This document shows positions 35,110 to 43,035 of a DNA stretch of 64,000 nucleotides, piece after piece. The stretch covers positions 8,130-72,129 of the forward strand of contig DBQO01000037.1 in the NCBI GenBank assembly GCA_002305275.1, written 5' to 3'. The DNA comes from Bacteroidales bacterium UBA1392 (lineage in GTDB: Bacteria > Bacteroidota > Bacteroidia > Bacteroidales > UBA932). Made by a program: the position numbers and the translations under genes. Within the stretch, counting starts at the first letter, position 1. The number at the start of each line of letters is the position of its first letter. The notes beneath the pieces are model-generated. The model made no database searches. It was not told the DNA's origin and saw only the letters and a list, made by a program, of their open reading frames with translations.

Positions 35110-35679
35110 ATGGGTATGGTCAGGTTGTTATTGGTAGTAGTTATTATTCTCAGCTCCGCTTTGAATGTAAGGGCACAGCGAGTTGCTGTTTCAGCCAATT
35201 TGGCGGACATAGTAAATCTGGGCACTTTGAGCGGTGAGATCTCTGTAGCCACCTCACGCCATATTTCTCTCAATGCCGGTGTAAGATATAATCCCTGGCA
35301 GTATGGTTCTCAGGAAAAAGGTTTTGTTCAGAATAGAAAACGGGAAGCTTCGCTCGGAGTGAGATACTGGCCATGGAATATTTTCTCCTCATGGTGGTTT
35401 GGTATGCGTACACAGGTACGCGAATATAATCTGGGAGGATTTTTCGGGCAGAAATTTACGGAAGAGGGGATTGCTGTGGGCGCAGAGGCTGCTTTCGGAT
35501 ATTCCTACATGATCAATAGTCGGTTCAACGTCGAGTTTGGAGCAGGGGTTTGGAGCGGACACAAATGGTATACTCGCTATGATTGCCCACGCTGCGGGAC
35601 AATTATTTCTGAAGAAAATTCCCACGGGTGGTTTCTGTTTCCGGGAGAAGTGATGGTATCACTTGTTTACATTTTTTAA
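35110..35679 (+). CDS. DUF3575 family protein of the fimbria operon
   Basis: The 189-residue product has a signal peptide (ALNVRAQ) followed by an all-beta body with the DUF3575 pattern: VAVSANLADIVNLGTLSGEISVATS-type start (VNLGTLSGEI), SLGVRYWPWNIFSSWWFG, GAEAAFGYSYMIN and FGAGVWSGHKWY. A CPRCG pair late in the protein (about residue 161-165) may form a disulfide. Family members are small outer-membrane barrels encoded at the head of fimbrial clusters. It overlaps an in-frame extension of the next gene but not its likely start. Confidence 0.85.
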   Translation: MGMVRLLLVVVIILSSALNVRAQRVAVSANLADIVNLGTLSGEISVATSRHISLNAGVRYNPWQYGSQEKGFVQNRKREASLGVRYWPWNIFSSWWFGMRTQVREYNLGGFFGQKFTEEGIAVGAEAAFGYSYMINSRFNVEFGAGVWSGHKWYTRYDCPRCGTIISEENSHGWFLFPGEVMVSLVYIF

Positions 35680-35686
35680 TTATAGC

Positions 35687-37657
35687 ATGAAAAGCAGAAT
35701 AACCATACTTGTTATTGTAGTTGTAATAACGCTCTCTATTTTATCTTGCGGAAGCCTTTCCGGGAGGATGGAGTCACTTGCCAACTACCCTGCATCCATC
35801 TCTCTGCCTCAGGAAAATAGAAGCGCTCTGCGGGAACTCTCAATACCGGAAGTTATGTGCGACACTTCGGTAGTCGAAGATGATAAAGGGAACTCATACC
35901 ACCTTATGAGGGCGGTAAAGGATGAAAAAACCGGAGAAATGGTGGCAACTGAAGAGTTGCAGGCTGCCGTGGTAACGGCAAGATTTCGCAATGTAGCCGA
36001 ACGGCATGGGAAAGTGGAGATTGAGTTTCAGGTACTAGTGCCAAAAGAGCTTCAGGACAGTAAGTGGCAGCTCAGGATGATGCCGGTAATGCATATACTG
36101 GAAGATACGGTGGAGCTTGACCGCATTCTTATCACAGGCGAAAGCTACCGCAGAAGTCAGTTGCGCGGGTATCAGCAATATCGCAGATTCCTCAATTCCA
36201 TAGTCACAGACAGCACAAAATTTATGGACGTGCATCAACTGGAGGTTTTCATCAAAAGAAATATCCCCGAGCTCTATAAATACCGAACCGATTCCGCGTA
36301 TGTTTCCGATGAACTCTTCTTGTCCTATTATGGCATAAGTGCACAGGAGGCCATAAATCACTATACTTTCGGTCTGCTTGTTCGTCACAACGAATGGAAA
36401 AAGGCCAACATCGGTAGAATGTATGACCGCTATGTAAAGGCTCCCATTGTGACGGAGCACCTCCGTCTCGACACCGTCATGTACAATGCCCGCGGAGATT
36501 TTATCTATAACTACGTACAGCGGGTCCAAACAAGACCTCACCTCAGGAAAGTCGACATTATATTGGAAGGAGAGATATATGAGCAAGACAATAGAATCTA
36601 CACTATCGAACCCAGTGCTCCTCTCACTTTTTACATCTCTTCTATCAGCAGCTTTGCCGAAGAGAGGGAAAGATATCTGACACAGGTAATATCCAGAAGG
36701 GTTAAAGCCGATGATGTTTGCTATATAGAATTTGAGAAGGGGCGTGAAGAGGTAGTGGAGGAGCTTTCAAATAATTTTCAGGAGATAGCGCGCATACGTA
36801 GGACTCTGCGTTTACTCCTAGAGAACAGGGATTTTAACTTAGACTCCATCGTGATCACCGCGAGTTCTTCTCCTGAGGGGAGCTGGGAATACAATTCCGG
36901 ATTAAGCAAGCGCAGAAGTGCCTCAGTAAGCCGTTATTTTGAGCGATTCATCAGAAGCTGGCGTGACTCTTCTGCTCGTGAGGGTGGCTTTTCCATCAAT
37001 ATGGATGGGGTTTTAGCGGATAGTGAGATGGATAGGGCCAACGTTGCCGTTGAATTCATTTCGCGAAGCATTGCTGAAGACTGGAGTACTTTAAATCAAT
37101 TGGTGATGACAGATACGGTGCTAACCTCATTGCAGAAGGAGAGATATTTCCTGCTTTCAGCAGAACAAAACCCCGATAAGCGCGAAAGATTGCTCTCAAT
37201 TGAAGATAGCTATCCATATCTTAATAGCACAATCTATCCCAGATTGCGTACAGTGAGGTTTGACTTCCATCTGCACCGTAAGGATATGGTACAGGATACC
37301 ATCCATACTACAATTATTGACAGCACGTATATGGCGGGCGTAGATGCTCTGCGCAATAGAGATTATAAGCTCGCAGTCAGCTTGCTTGCACCCTACAGGG
37401 ACTTCAATGCGGCAGTCGCCTACTGTGCAGCCGACTACAACTTATCAGCGCTGGATCTCCTCTCCGAACTCCCTCCTACACCGCAGGTAAACTATCTGAT
37501 GGCATTGCTGGAGGCGCGCAACGGAAGGAGCAAGAGTGCCGCAGAGTACTATCTAAAAGCCTGCAGAGAAGATAGCCACTACATACACAGAGGAAATCTC
37601 GACCCTGAAATATATACACTAGTAAGGATGTATGATCTTAACAGATACTTTGAATGA
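35687..37657 (+). CDS. DUF3868 / OmpA-like lipoprotein of the fimbria operon
   Basis: I start at MKSRITILV (ATG 35687), which gives lipobox SILSC (Cys21) and 656 residues; the in-frame ATG at 35663 would bury the signal. The N-terminal third matches the DUF3868 organisation seen beside DUF3575. An OmpA-C-like peptidoglycan-binding segment follows at about 385-450 (DSIVITASSSPEGSWEYNSGLSKRRS), where the S-P-E-G and N-x2-LS-x-RR residues are the family signature. A helical repeat region closes the protein. It probably anchors the fimbrial assembly to the cell wall. The stop overlaps the next ATG by 4 bases. Confidence 0.8.
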   Translation: MKSRITILVIVVVITLSILSCGSLSGRMESLANYPASISLPQENRSALRELSIPEVMCDTSVVEDDKGNSYHLMRAVKDEKTGEMVATEELQAAVVTARFRNVAERHGKVEIEFQVLVPKELQDSKWQLRMMPVMHILEDTVELDRILITGESYRRSQLRGYQQYRRFLNSIVTDSTKFMDVHQLEVFIKRNIPELYKYRTDSAYVSDELFLSYYGISAQEAINHYTFGLLVRHNEWKKANIGRMYDRYVKAPIVTEHLRLDTVMYNARGDFIYNYVQRVQTRPHLRKVDIILEGEIYEQDNRIYTIEPSAPLTFYISSISSFAEERERYLTQVISRRVKADDVCYIEFEKGREEVVEELSNNFQEIARIRRTLRLLLENRDFNLDSIVITASSSPEGSWEYNSGLSKRRSASVSRYFERFIRSWRDSSAREGGFSINMDGVLADSEMDRANVAVEFISRSIAEDWSTLNQLVMTDTVLTSLQKERYFLLSAEQNPDKRERLLSIEDSYPYLNSTIYPRLRTVRFDFHLHRKDMVQDTIHTTIIDSTYMAGVDALRNRDYKLAVSLLAPYRDFNAAVAYCAADYNLSALDLLSELPPTPQVNYLMALLEARNGRSKSAAEYYLKACREDSHYIHRGNLDPEIYTLVRMYDLNRYFE

Positions 37658-38658
37658 AACGAATAGCCACATATATGATGATAGTTGTCGCGCTGCTGCC
37701 ATTATTATGGGCGTGCAACGATCCTATTCCCTGCGCTGATTGTAAAATGCATAGAGTGGTTATTCATCTAAACAACACGCAACCCGCATCACCATTGGCC
37801 ACACGCGCTATCGCAGAGAGACTTGAAGAGGAGAGGCGTATCAACAGCGTACAGCTCTACATTTTCGGCAGTGAAGGGAACTTTCTCCAAAGGATAACCG
37901 GCTCAGGTGATACTTTTGAAGTAATAACTCCCGCAGGAGAATGTATGTTTTGCTGCTTCGTCAACTCCCCCGAACTGCCGGCAGCACCTTCCTCAGCGGA
38001 AGAACTGCTTAGGTGTGATAGCTATCTCTGGAATAACAGCAGGGGGTCATTTCAAATGGTAGGCACTGCAACTGCAAAAATTGATTCCGACAGGGAACTT
38101 GAAATTAAGGTTAAGAGGATAGTAGCAAAAGTAGAGTGTGTGATAAGAACGAAATTTGCCAATTCGCACCTTGCCGGAATGCCATTTACGGTGCATAGAA
38201 TATATTTGACCAACGTCGCGGGAAAGAACAATTATGCACTCACCGCCATGCAGGGGAATGATGGTCTCTGGTACAACAAAATGGAGTACCGGCAGAGTTC
38301 CTGTGATGAATTAATCTGTGGTACTCATACAGACCGGCGAATGTTTGACGGAGACTCGTTACTTATTCGCGAGACTCTTTACCCCTACCCTAATTCAAAC
38401 ATAGATTGTTTTGACCGTACTCTCTGGAGTGCAAGAAAGACCAGACTGGTGGTTGAAGCCACATTGGGCGAGAAATTATGGTACTATCCCATAACGATGG
38501 AAAAGACGGTAGCCAACACCCACTACCTTTATGATATAACAATAACACGAGAAGGTGTTGAGCATCCTGAAATGCCTATTACAGAGCCCGGGAGCATCGA
38601 AACTATCGTAAAAATCGGCAAGTGGAATGAAGGCGGAGAAGTAGATGATGAAATATAG
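37654..38658 (+). CDS. Fimbrillin-like (FimA/Mfa1 superfamily) lipoprotein, minor or tip subunit
   Basis: The 334-residue product has lipobox LLWAC (Cys21). The fimbrillin pattern is visible: INSVQLYIFGSEGNFLQRI (first strand pair), FCCFVNSP, KVKRIVAKVECVIR, and the closing WSARKTRLVVEATLGEKLWYYPI ... VKIGKWNEGGEVDDEI. An Arg-rich spot ATRAIAERLEEERR at about 50-65 could be an Arg-gingipain-like processing site, as in Porphyromonas subunits (inference). It has many cysteines (CADCK, CMFCCF, CDEL, CF), unlike the next subunit, which suggests a specialised accessory or tip role. Confidence 0.8.
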   Translation: MKRIATYMMIVVALLPLLWACNDPIPCADCKMHRVVIHLNNTQPASPLATRAIAERLEEERRINSVQLYIFGSEGNFLQRITGSGDTFEVITPAGECMFCCFVNSPELPAAPSSAEELLRCDSYLWNNSRGSFQMVGTATAKIDSDRELEIKVKRIVAKVECVIRTKFANSHLAGMPFTVHRIYLTNVAGKNNYALTAMQGNDGLWYNKMEYRQSSCDELICGTHTDRRMFDGDSLLIRETLYPYPNSNIDCFDRTLWSARKTRLVVEATLGEKLWYYPITMEKTVANTHYLYDITITREGVEHPEMPITEPGSIETIVKIGKWNEGGEVDDEI

Positions 38659-38724
38659 TGGCAACCCTCTTTCAGTCAACCAACTAACTAATCACAATTT
38701 ACAAACTTTATCAAAAAATTCAAA

Positions 38725-39729
38725 ATGATGAAAAAAATTCTATCCATTCTAACTGTTGCAGCGCTTTTTGTGGCCTGCAACCCTATTGAGCCCGATGGTA
38801 GCAAGGGCGAAGGAAGCCTGACAATTAATGTAAAGGGAGAGATAGTAACAAAAGCCGTCACCGACGTGGTCGGCAATGAAGCAACTGTCAATAACCTCCA
38901 AATATTCATTTTTGACGGCGATATCTGCAAATACTACTTTGACAACGGCACAACTCTCTCCAAAACCATTGACAAGGTAAAAACAGGCACTTACGAAATC
39001 TGGGCAGTAGCCAATCTGGGAGAGACACTCTCTGCTTCAATCAGTAAAACATCACTCAAGGCAAAGGCACTGACACTGGCACAAAATGCCGCTGCGAGCG
39101 GTTTTGTGATGGCAGGTATGAATCAAGTTGAAGTGAAGGCCTCAGGCACGGAATCGGTCGAAATCACTATTTCCCGTTTTGTGGCGCGTGCCAGACTTGT
39201 AAAGGTTACAAACAGCCTCTCGGCCGGTTATGGCCCGGTAAAGATCAAGTATGTCATGCTCGATAACGTCGTATCTAACCAAAATATTGCCGGCACGGCA
39301 GCCATAACTAACTGGAACAATAAGATGGGGCGCAATTCGGGTACCAAGATTGACGGCACTACCAGATCCGAAGCACCCGAATCACTCCTCGGCAATCCTA
39401 CCGAAAGGAATATTTCTGCCGGAAACAGTGATACTCCCGGTTTTCGTTTCTATGGTTACGCAAATGGGACAAGCGACGACTCCACTGACATCGTGAACTG
39501 GTCTGCACGAAAAACACGCTTGGTGGTTGTAGCGGAAATACAGGGTGCCATCTACTACTATCCGGTTACACTCCCTTCTTTTGCACGCAACAGTGCGTAT
39601 GACATCTCTCTGACTATAAAAGACCTCGGATCCAATGACCCCGAGACCAAACCCTCCACAGATGCTGTAACAACTACAATTGTGGTTGCCCCATGGGAAG
39701 AGGGTGGAGAGGTTACCGAAGAAATATAA
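38725..39729 (+). CDS. Fimbrillin (FimA/Mfa1-like), probable major subunit
   Basis: The 334-residue product (start ATG 38725 or 38728) has lipobox LFVAC. Strand pattern: SLTINVKGEIVTKAVTD, VNNLQIFIFDGDICKYY, YEIWAVANLG, ISRFVARARLVKVTN, VNWSARKTRLVVVAEIQGAIYYYPVT, and C-terminal TTTIVVAPWEEGGEVTEEI. The C-terminal strand is the donor strand used for polymerisation in the V-type pili of Bacteroidales (family knowledge). It has a simple composition and codon use favouring high expression, and a 66-base gap with a possible own start separates it from the previous gene. Confidence 0.85.
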   Translation: MMKKILSILTVAALFVACNPIEPDGSKGEGSLTINVKGEIVTKAVTDVVGNEATVNNLQIFIFDGDICKYYFDNGTTLSKTIDKVKTGTYEIWAVANLGETLSASISKTSLKAKALTLAQNAAASGFVMAGMNQVEVKASGTESVEITISRFVARARLVKVTNSLSAGYGPVKIKYVMLDNVVSNQNIAGTAAITNWNNKMGRNSGTKIDGTTRSEAPESLLGNPTERNISAGNSDTPGFRFYGYANGTSDDSTDIVNWSARKTRLVVVAEIQGAIYYYPVTLPSFARNSAYDISLTIKDLGSNDPETKPSTDAVTTTIVVAPWEEGGEVTEEI

Positions 39730-39780
39730 TAATGACAAGTCAGAGATTGTTGAGTTAACACCTTTATTCATGTTATTTTA

Positions 39781-40605
39781 ATGAGAAAGAGCCTAACCGG
39801 ATTATTGGCACTCCTGTTTTGCAGTTGCTCCATTCTTGAAGATCGGACACCATGTCCCTCTCTTCTTACGATGGACTATTCAAAAGTGCTCAAATATGAT
39901 TTCATCCACCGAATGAGTGATGGAGAATACAACGTTACCCTCAACGGAGCCGATTTTAGCTTAAGCGAAAACATTCCGGTCCATTTGATGGATACTATTA
40001 GTCGTAAGAGCGTCTCCAAGGGAAAGATTAGTATATCCGGTGTTCTTTCGAGAAAAGGGATAGAGGCCATGATTGTCACAGAAGGCAATCAGGCCGACTC
40101 CCTTTACGCATTTAACGCCACAATCGAAGCCACAGGTGAAAAAACCTATATTCTGATGGATGCGCACAAACAATTCACAACCGTCCATATAAAAGAGAGT
40201 GGAGTAAAGAATGTTGAAAGTGCTGCACAGCAGAGACTGGATAAGATACAAATGAGGGTAGTAGGAAACTATCAGGGTATAGATCAAAACACTTTGGAGC
40301 CTCTACCCGGCAAGTTTGACTGCATCGTAGCGGCAGCCTCCCCTATCGGAGAATATTCAGTACGCATTCCCAGACAGGGTGACGCCTCCATAATGATAGA
40401 GCTTACTCTCGACGTATCATCAAAGGATACAACTGCTTCCGCTGCAAGACTAACACTACCTCTGGGACGCTATATGGAAGAATTAGGCTATGACTTCTCT
40501 GCTGAAAGCCTCGCCGACGTATATATAGGATTGGAGATTGATTCTCGCAAAGCCTTTATTCAAATAGAAAACTGGAATTTTGAAAAGACTTTCGTAATTT
40601 TCTGA
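39781..40605 (+). CDS. FimB/Mfa2-family fimbrial anchor lipoprotein
   Basis: The 274-residue product has a very short lipoprotein signal (LLFCSC) and then the Mfa2 hallmark SILEDRTPCPSLLTMDYS (about 16-33). The rest is a two-domain beta-sandwich, with conserved region TYILMDAHKQFTTVHI and C-terminal QIENWNFEKTFVIF. In P. gingivalis, Mfa2/FimB terminates polymerisation and anchors the fimbria to the outer membrane. It ends the operon, 51 bases after the fimbrillin gene, and lies 18 bases from the convergent aroE-aroK gene. Confidence 0.9.
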   Translation: MRKSLTGLLALLFCSCSILEDRTPCPSLLTMDYSKVLKYDFIHRMSDGEYNVTLNGADFSLSENIPVHLMDTISRKSVSKGKISISGVLSRKGIEAMIVTEGNQADSLYAFNATIEATGEKTYILMDAHKQFTTVHIKESGVKNVESAAQQRLDKIQMRVVGNYQGIDQNTLEPLPGKFDCIVAAASPIGEYSVRIPRQGDASIMIELTLDVSSKDTTASAARLTLPLGRYMEELGYDFSAESLADVYIGLEIDSRKAFIQIENWNFEKTFVIF

Positions 40606-40623
40606 CAAGCGGTGAAGAAGATT

Positions 40624-41907
40624 TTAAAACCGAAAGTGCGCTTCGATTAGCCTCTCCACCGCATCTTCAAGAGAACTGTTGTTGTCGATAATGGCATCAG
40701 CTGCATCAAGATAAAAATTTCTGCGTTTCGCGAAAAGATCAACCAGTTGCCTCTTGTCCGATGCAAGTGGACGATCCGGAGAGGGTATGAGCAGATTCAG
40801 ATCTCTATCCAATAGATAGATGCGTCCATTTCGCTTTAGACGATGGACATTGAGAGGATCAAGCACTGTACCTCCGCCGGTAGATATGACAACTCCCTGT
40901 CGCAATGAAACGCTCGCCACGACACTCTTCTCAAGCTCACGGAAGCCCTCTTCTCCTTTTTCACGGAATGTATTACCGATCTCTATTCCGGTCTGCTCCT
41001 CTATTATCTTGTCAACGTCAAGTAATTCCCTTCCAAGTTTCTCGGCAAGCAGGGCTCCTATTGTACTCTTGCCACTCGATGGCATTCCGGTTAGGACAAT
41101 GTTCTCCTTAGCATGAAGTAGTTCGGAGTAAAGCGATTCTATTTTTTTAAAGTCGGATATAGGTTCGTTGACACTGTCTTGAAATAGTTCATGAGCAAAG
41201 CAGGCCTGCACGATGAGCATGTAGAGTCCTCCTTCCGCCTTCAGCCCAAGTCTGCGTGCATTAAGCACAAGATTGGTGCGCAGCGGATTATATATCGAGT
41301 CCAATACTGCCTCCAAATTGGGGAACATTGCCGGATCAACTATTATACCCTCATCATCGGGACTCATGCCTACGGGAGTTGCGTTAACTATTATATGAAT
41401 ATCATTAAGCAACTGCGGATTCGATTCCAGATCCGATATAAGCACCTGACCCTCCCCCGTCACTCTCCTTACTGCAAGCATGACGGATTTAGCACCCGCA
41501 GCCAATGCTACGGTGCGAAGAGTTTTTGCAGTACCCCCGTTACCGAAAATAAGAATATTTTTACAGGCAAAGACTACGTCAGCATGTTTTGCAAGGGAGT
41601 TGAATCCCGGATAATCGGTATTATGACCATATAGGAGGCCATCTTCCTTCCTAAGTATGGTATTGACCAAACCTACGCTCGCCGCAGCAGGAGAGAGGAC
41701 GTTAATAAATGGTAAGACCGCACTCTTATAAGGGAATGTAACATTTATACCTTTAAAATTCGATTCCCTAAAAAACAGTTCCAACTCATCCTTGGGAACC
41801 TCGCACAACTCGTACGGACGAGACGAAAGTCTCCGATGTATTTCTCCGGACAAACTATGCCCCAGTTTTTCTCCGATAAGTCCATATTCAAGCTTAGTGT
41901 ATTTCAT
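40624..41907 (-). CDS. aroE/aroK: Fused shikimate dehydrogenase-shikimate kinase (AroE-AroK)
   Basis: The 427-residue product has two enzymes. Residues 1 to about 260 are AroE: YGLIGEKLGHSLSGEIH (shikimate binding), INVTFPYKS (catalytic Lys), YGHNTDYPGF, IFGNGGTAKTL (NADP loop), IVNATPVGMSP. Residues from about 265 are AroK: P-loop TGMPSSGKSTIGALLAEKL, DVDKIIEEQTG, FREKGEEGFRELE, ISTGGGTVL and the lid PDRPLASD. Together they catalyse two successive steps, dehydroshikimate to shikimate to shikimate-3-phosphate. There is no frameshift or stop at the junction. The gene lies 14 bases downstream of aroB, completing three consecutive shikimate-pathway activities. Confidence 0.93.
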   Translation of the reverse strand: MKYTKLEYGLIGEKLGHSLSGEIHRRLSSRPYELCEVPKDELELFFRESNFKGINVTFPYKSAVLPFINVLSPAAASVGLVNTILRKEDGLLYGHNTDYPGFNSLAKHADVVFACKNILIFGNGGTAKTLRTVALAAGAKSVMLAVRRVTGEGQVLISDLESNPQLLNDIHIIVNATPVGMSPDDEGIIVDPAMFPNLEAVLDSIYNPLRTNLVLNARRLGLKAEGGLYMLIVQACFAHELFQDSVNEPISDFKKIESLYSELLHAKENIVLTGMPSSGKSTIGALLAEKLGRELLDVDKIIEEQTGIEIGNTFREKGEEGFRELEKSVVASVSLRQGVVISTGGGTVLDPLNVHRLKRNGRIYLLDRDLNLLIPSPDRPLASDKRQLVDLFAKRRNFYLDAADAIIDNNSSLEDAVERLIEAHFRF

Positions 41908-41921
41908 AATATTTTTATATT

Positions 41922-42917
41922 TTAAATTAGTGCTACAACCTCCTCAGGAGTCATTTTTCTAAAATCAAAAATACCGGGGGATTCCACAAAAACAGTAGTG
42001 ATCAAACCCTCGGTACGTTTCTTATCCAGAGCAATGTATGGTAGTAGCACCTCACCGGAAAAAGGTGATTTGACAGGTAAATAATATCTCTTTAGTAGCC
42101 TTTCAAGCCTCTTACGCATCTCATCCGAACAAAAATAGGTCATTCCCGCGGCAATGGATTCTCCATGTAAGAGCCTGCCGTTTGAGGCAATTTCGATGGC
42201 ATGTCCTATGGTATGCCCAAAGTTGAGCACTTTACGCAGACCATGCTCCAAAGGATCTTCCAGCACTACGTCACACTTTATTTGCAGCGCAGCACCAACA
42301 ATATCATCCAGTATCTCATTTAGGGGCAAATCAGACTCCAGCAAGGAAAAGAGAGCGGGATCTGAAGTGGCTGCCATCTTGATGACTTCTGCAAGTCCGT
42401 TATAAAACTCTCTTTTATCCAGGGTCTTAAGGGTATCTGTGTCAATAACTACGCCTTTAGGGTGGTGGAAAGCCCCAACCAGATTCTTGATGCCGCCGAA
42501 ATTGAGGGCAGTCTTACCCCCAATAGAGGCATCCACCTGAGCAAGCAGCGTTGTGGGTACGTTGTAATAATCTATGCCGCGGTTGTAACAGGAAGCTGCA
42601 AAGCCGGTTATATCACACGTCATTCCTCCTCCTACTGCTATCAGCGCACCATAACGGTCGATCTCCCGTTTTCTAAGAGTATCTATAATCAATTCCAAAG
42701 TATTGAAATTTTTACTCTCTTCCCCTTGCGGTATTATCAGAAGGGAGGCATTGTAGAATTGAGCCAGCACCGATTCGGCATATTGCGGTGGCACGCCACT
42801 ATCAGTAATCACAAGCACATTGCGCGCTTTTCCGACAAGATTTCCGACGTGAGCCATGGAGCCTTTGCCCTCAATAATTTCACAAACCGTAGCCCTGAAA
42901 CCGAATGTAAGCTTCAT
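41922..42917 (-). CDS. aroB: 3-dehydroquinate synthase
   Basis: The 331-residue protein has the family motifs: GGGMTCDITGFAASCYNRGIDYYNVPTTLLAQVDASIGGKTALNFGGIKNLVGAFH in order (quoted in parts: IGGKTALNFGGIKNLVG) for NAD, zinc and phosphate binding, GLAEVIK, and the zinc ligand motif VLNFGHTIGHAIE. It converts DAHP to 3-dehydroquinate, the second step of the shikimate pathway. It shares an operon with the aroE-aroK fusion and a divergent promoter region with the addB-like gene. Confidence 0.93.
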   Translation of the reverse strand: MKLTFGFRATVCEIIEGKGSMAHVGNLVGKARNVLVITDSGVPPQYAESVLAQFYNASLLIIPQGEESKNFNTLELIIDTLRKREIDRYGALIAVGGGMTCDITGFAASCYNRGIDYYNVPTTLLAQVDASIGGKTALNFGGIKNLVGAFHHPKGVVIDTDTLKTLDKREFYNGLAEVIKMAATSDPALFSLLESDLPLNEILDDIVGAALQIKCDVVLEDPLEHGLRKVLNFGHTIGHAIEIASNGRLLHGESIAAGMTYFCSDEMRKRLERLLKRYYLPVKSPFSGEVLLPYIALDKKRTEGLITTVFVESPGIFDFRKMTPEEVVALI

Positions 42918-42940
42918 TTTGTTCCCTTGAAAGATTGTGA

Positions 42941-42982
42941 CAAATATACAAAACTTTTTATCATCTTAAAATCGTATATTTG
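42941..42982. promoter_or_regulatory. Symmetrical divergent promoters of aroB (-) and the addB-like gene (+)
   Basis: CAAATATAC (42941-42949) and GTATATTTG (42974-42982) are exact inverted copies; each reads as TATATTTG on its own strand. The minus box is 24 bases before aroB and the plus box 53 bases before the addB-like gene. The 24-base core between them contains the -33 regions of both. Confidence 0.55.
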
Positions 42983-43035
42983 TAAATCATACCAAATAGT
43001 CACCTCCGGATAATACTATTTTAAAACAGGAAAAC

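Noticed and set aside
42462..43013. A 183-codon plus-strand frame over aroB
   Set aside because: It is a shadow of the aroB coding strand and runs across the aroB promoter; no family features.
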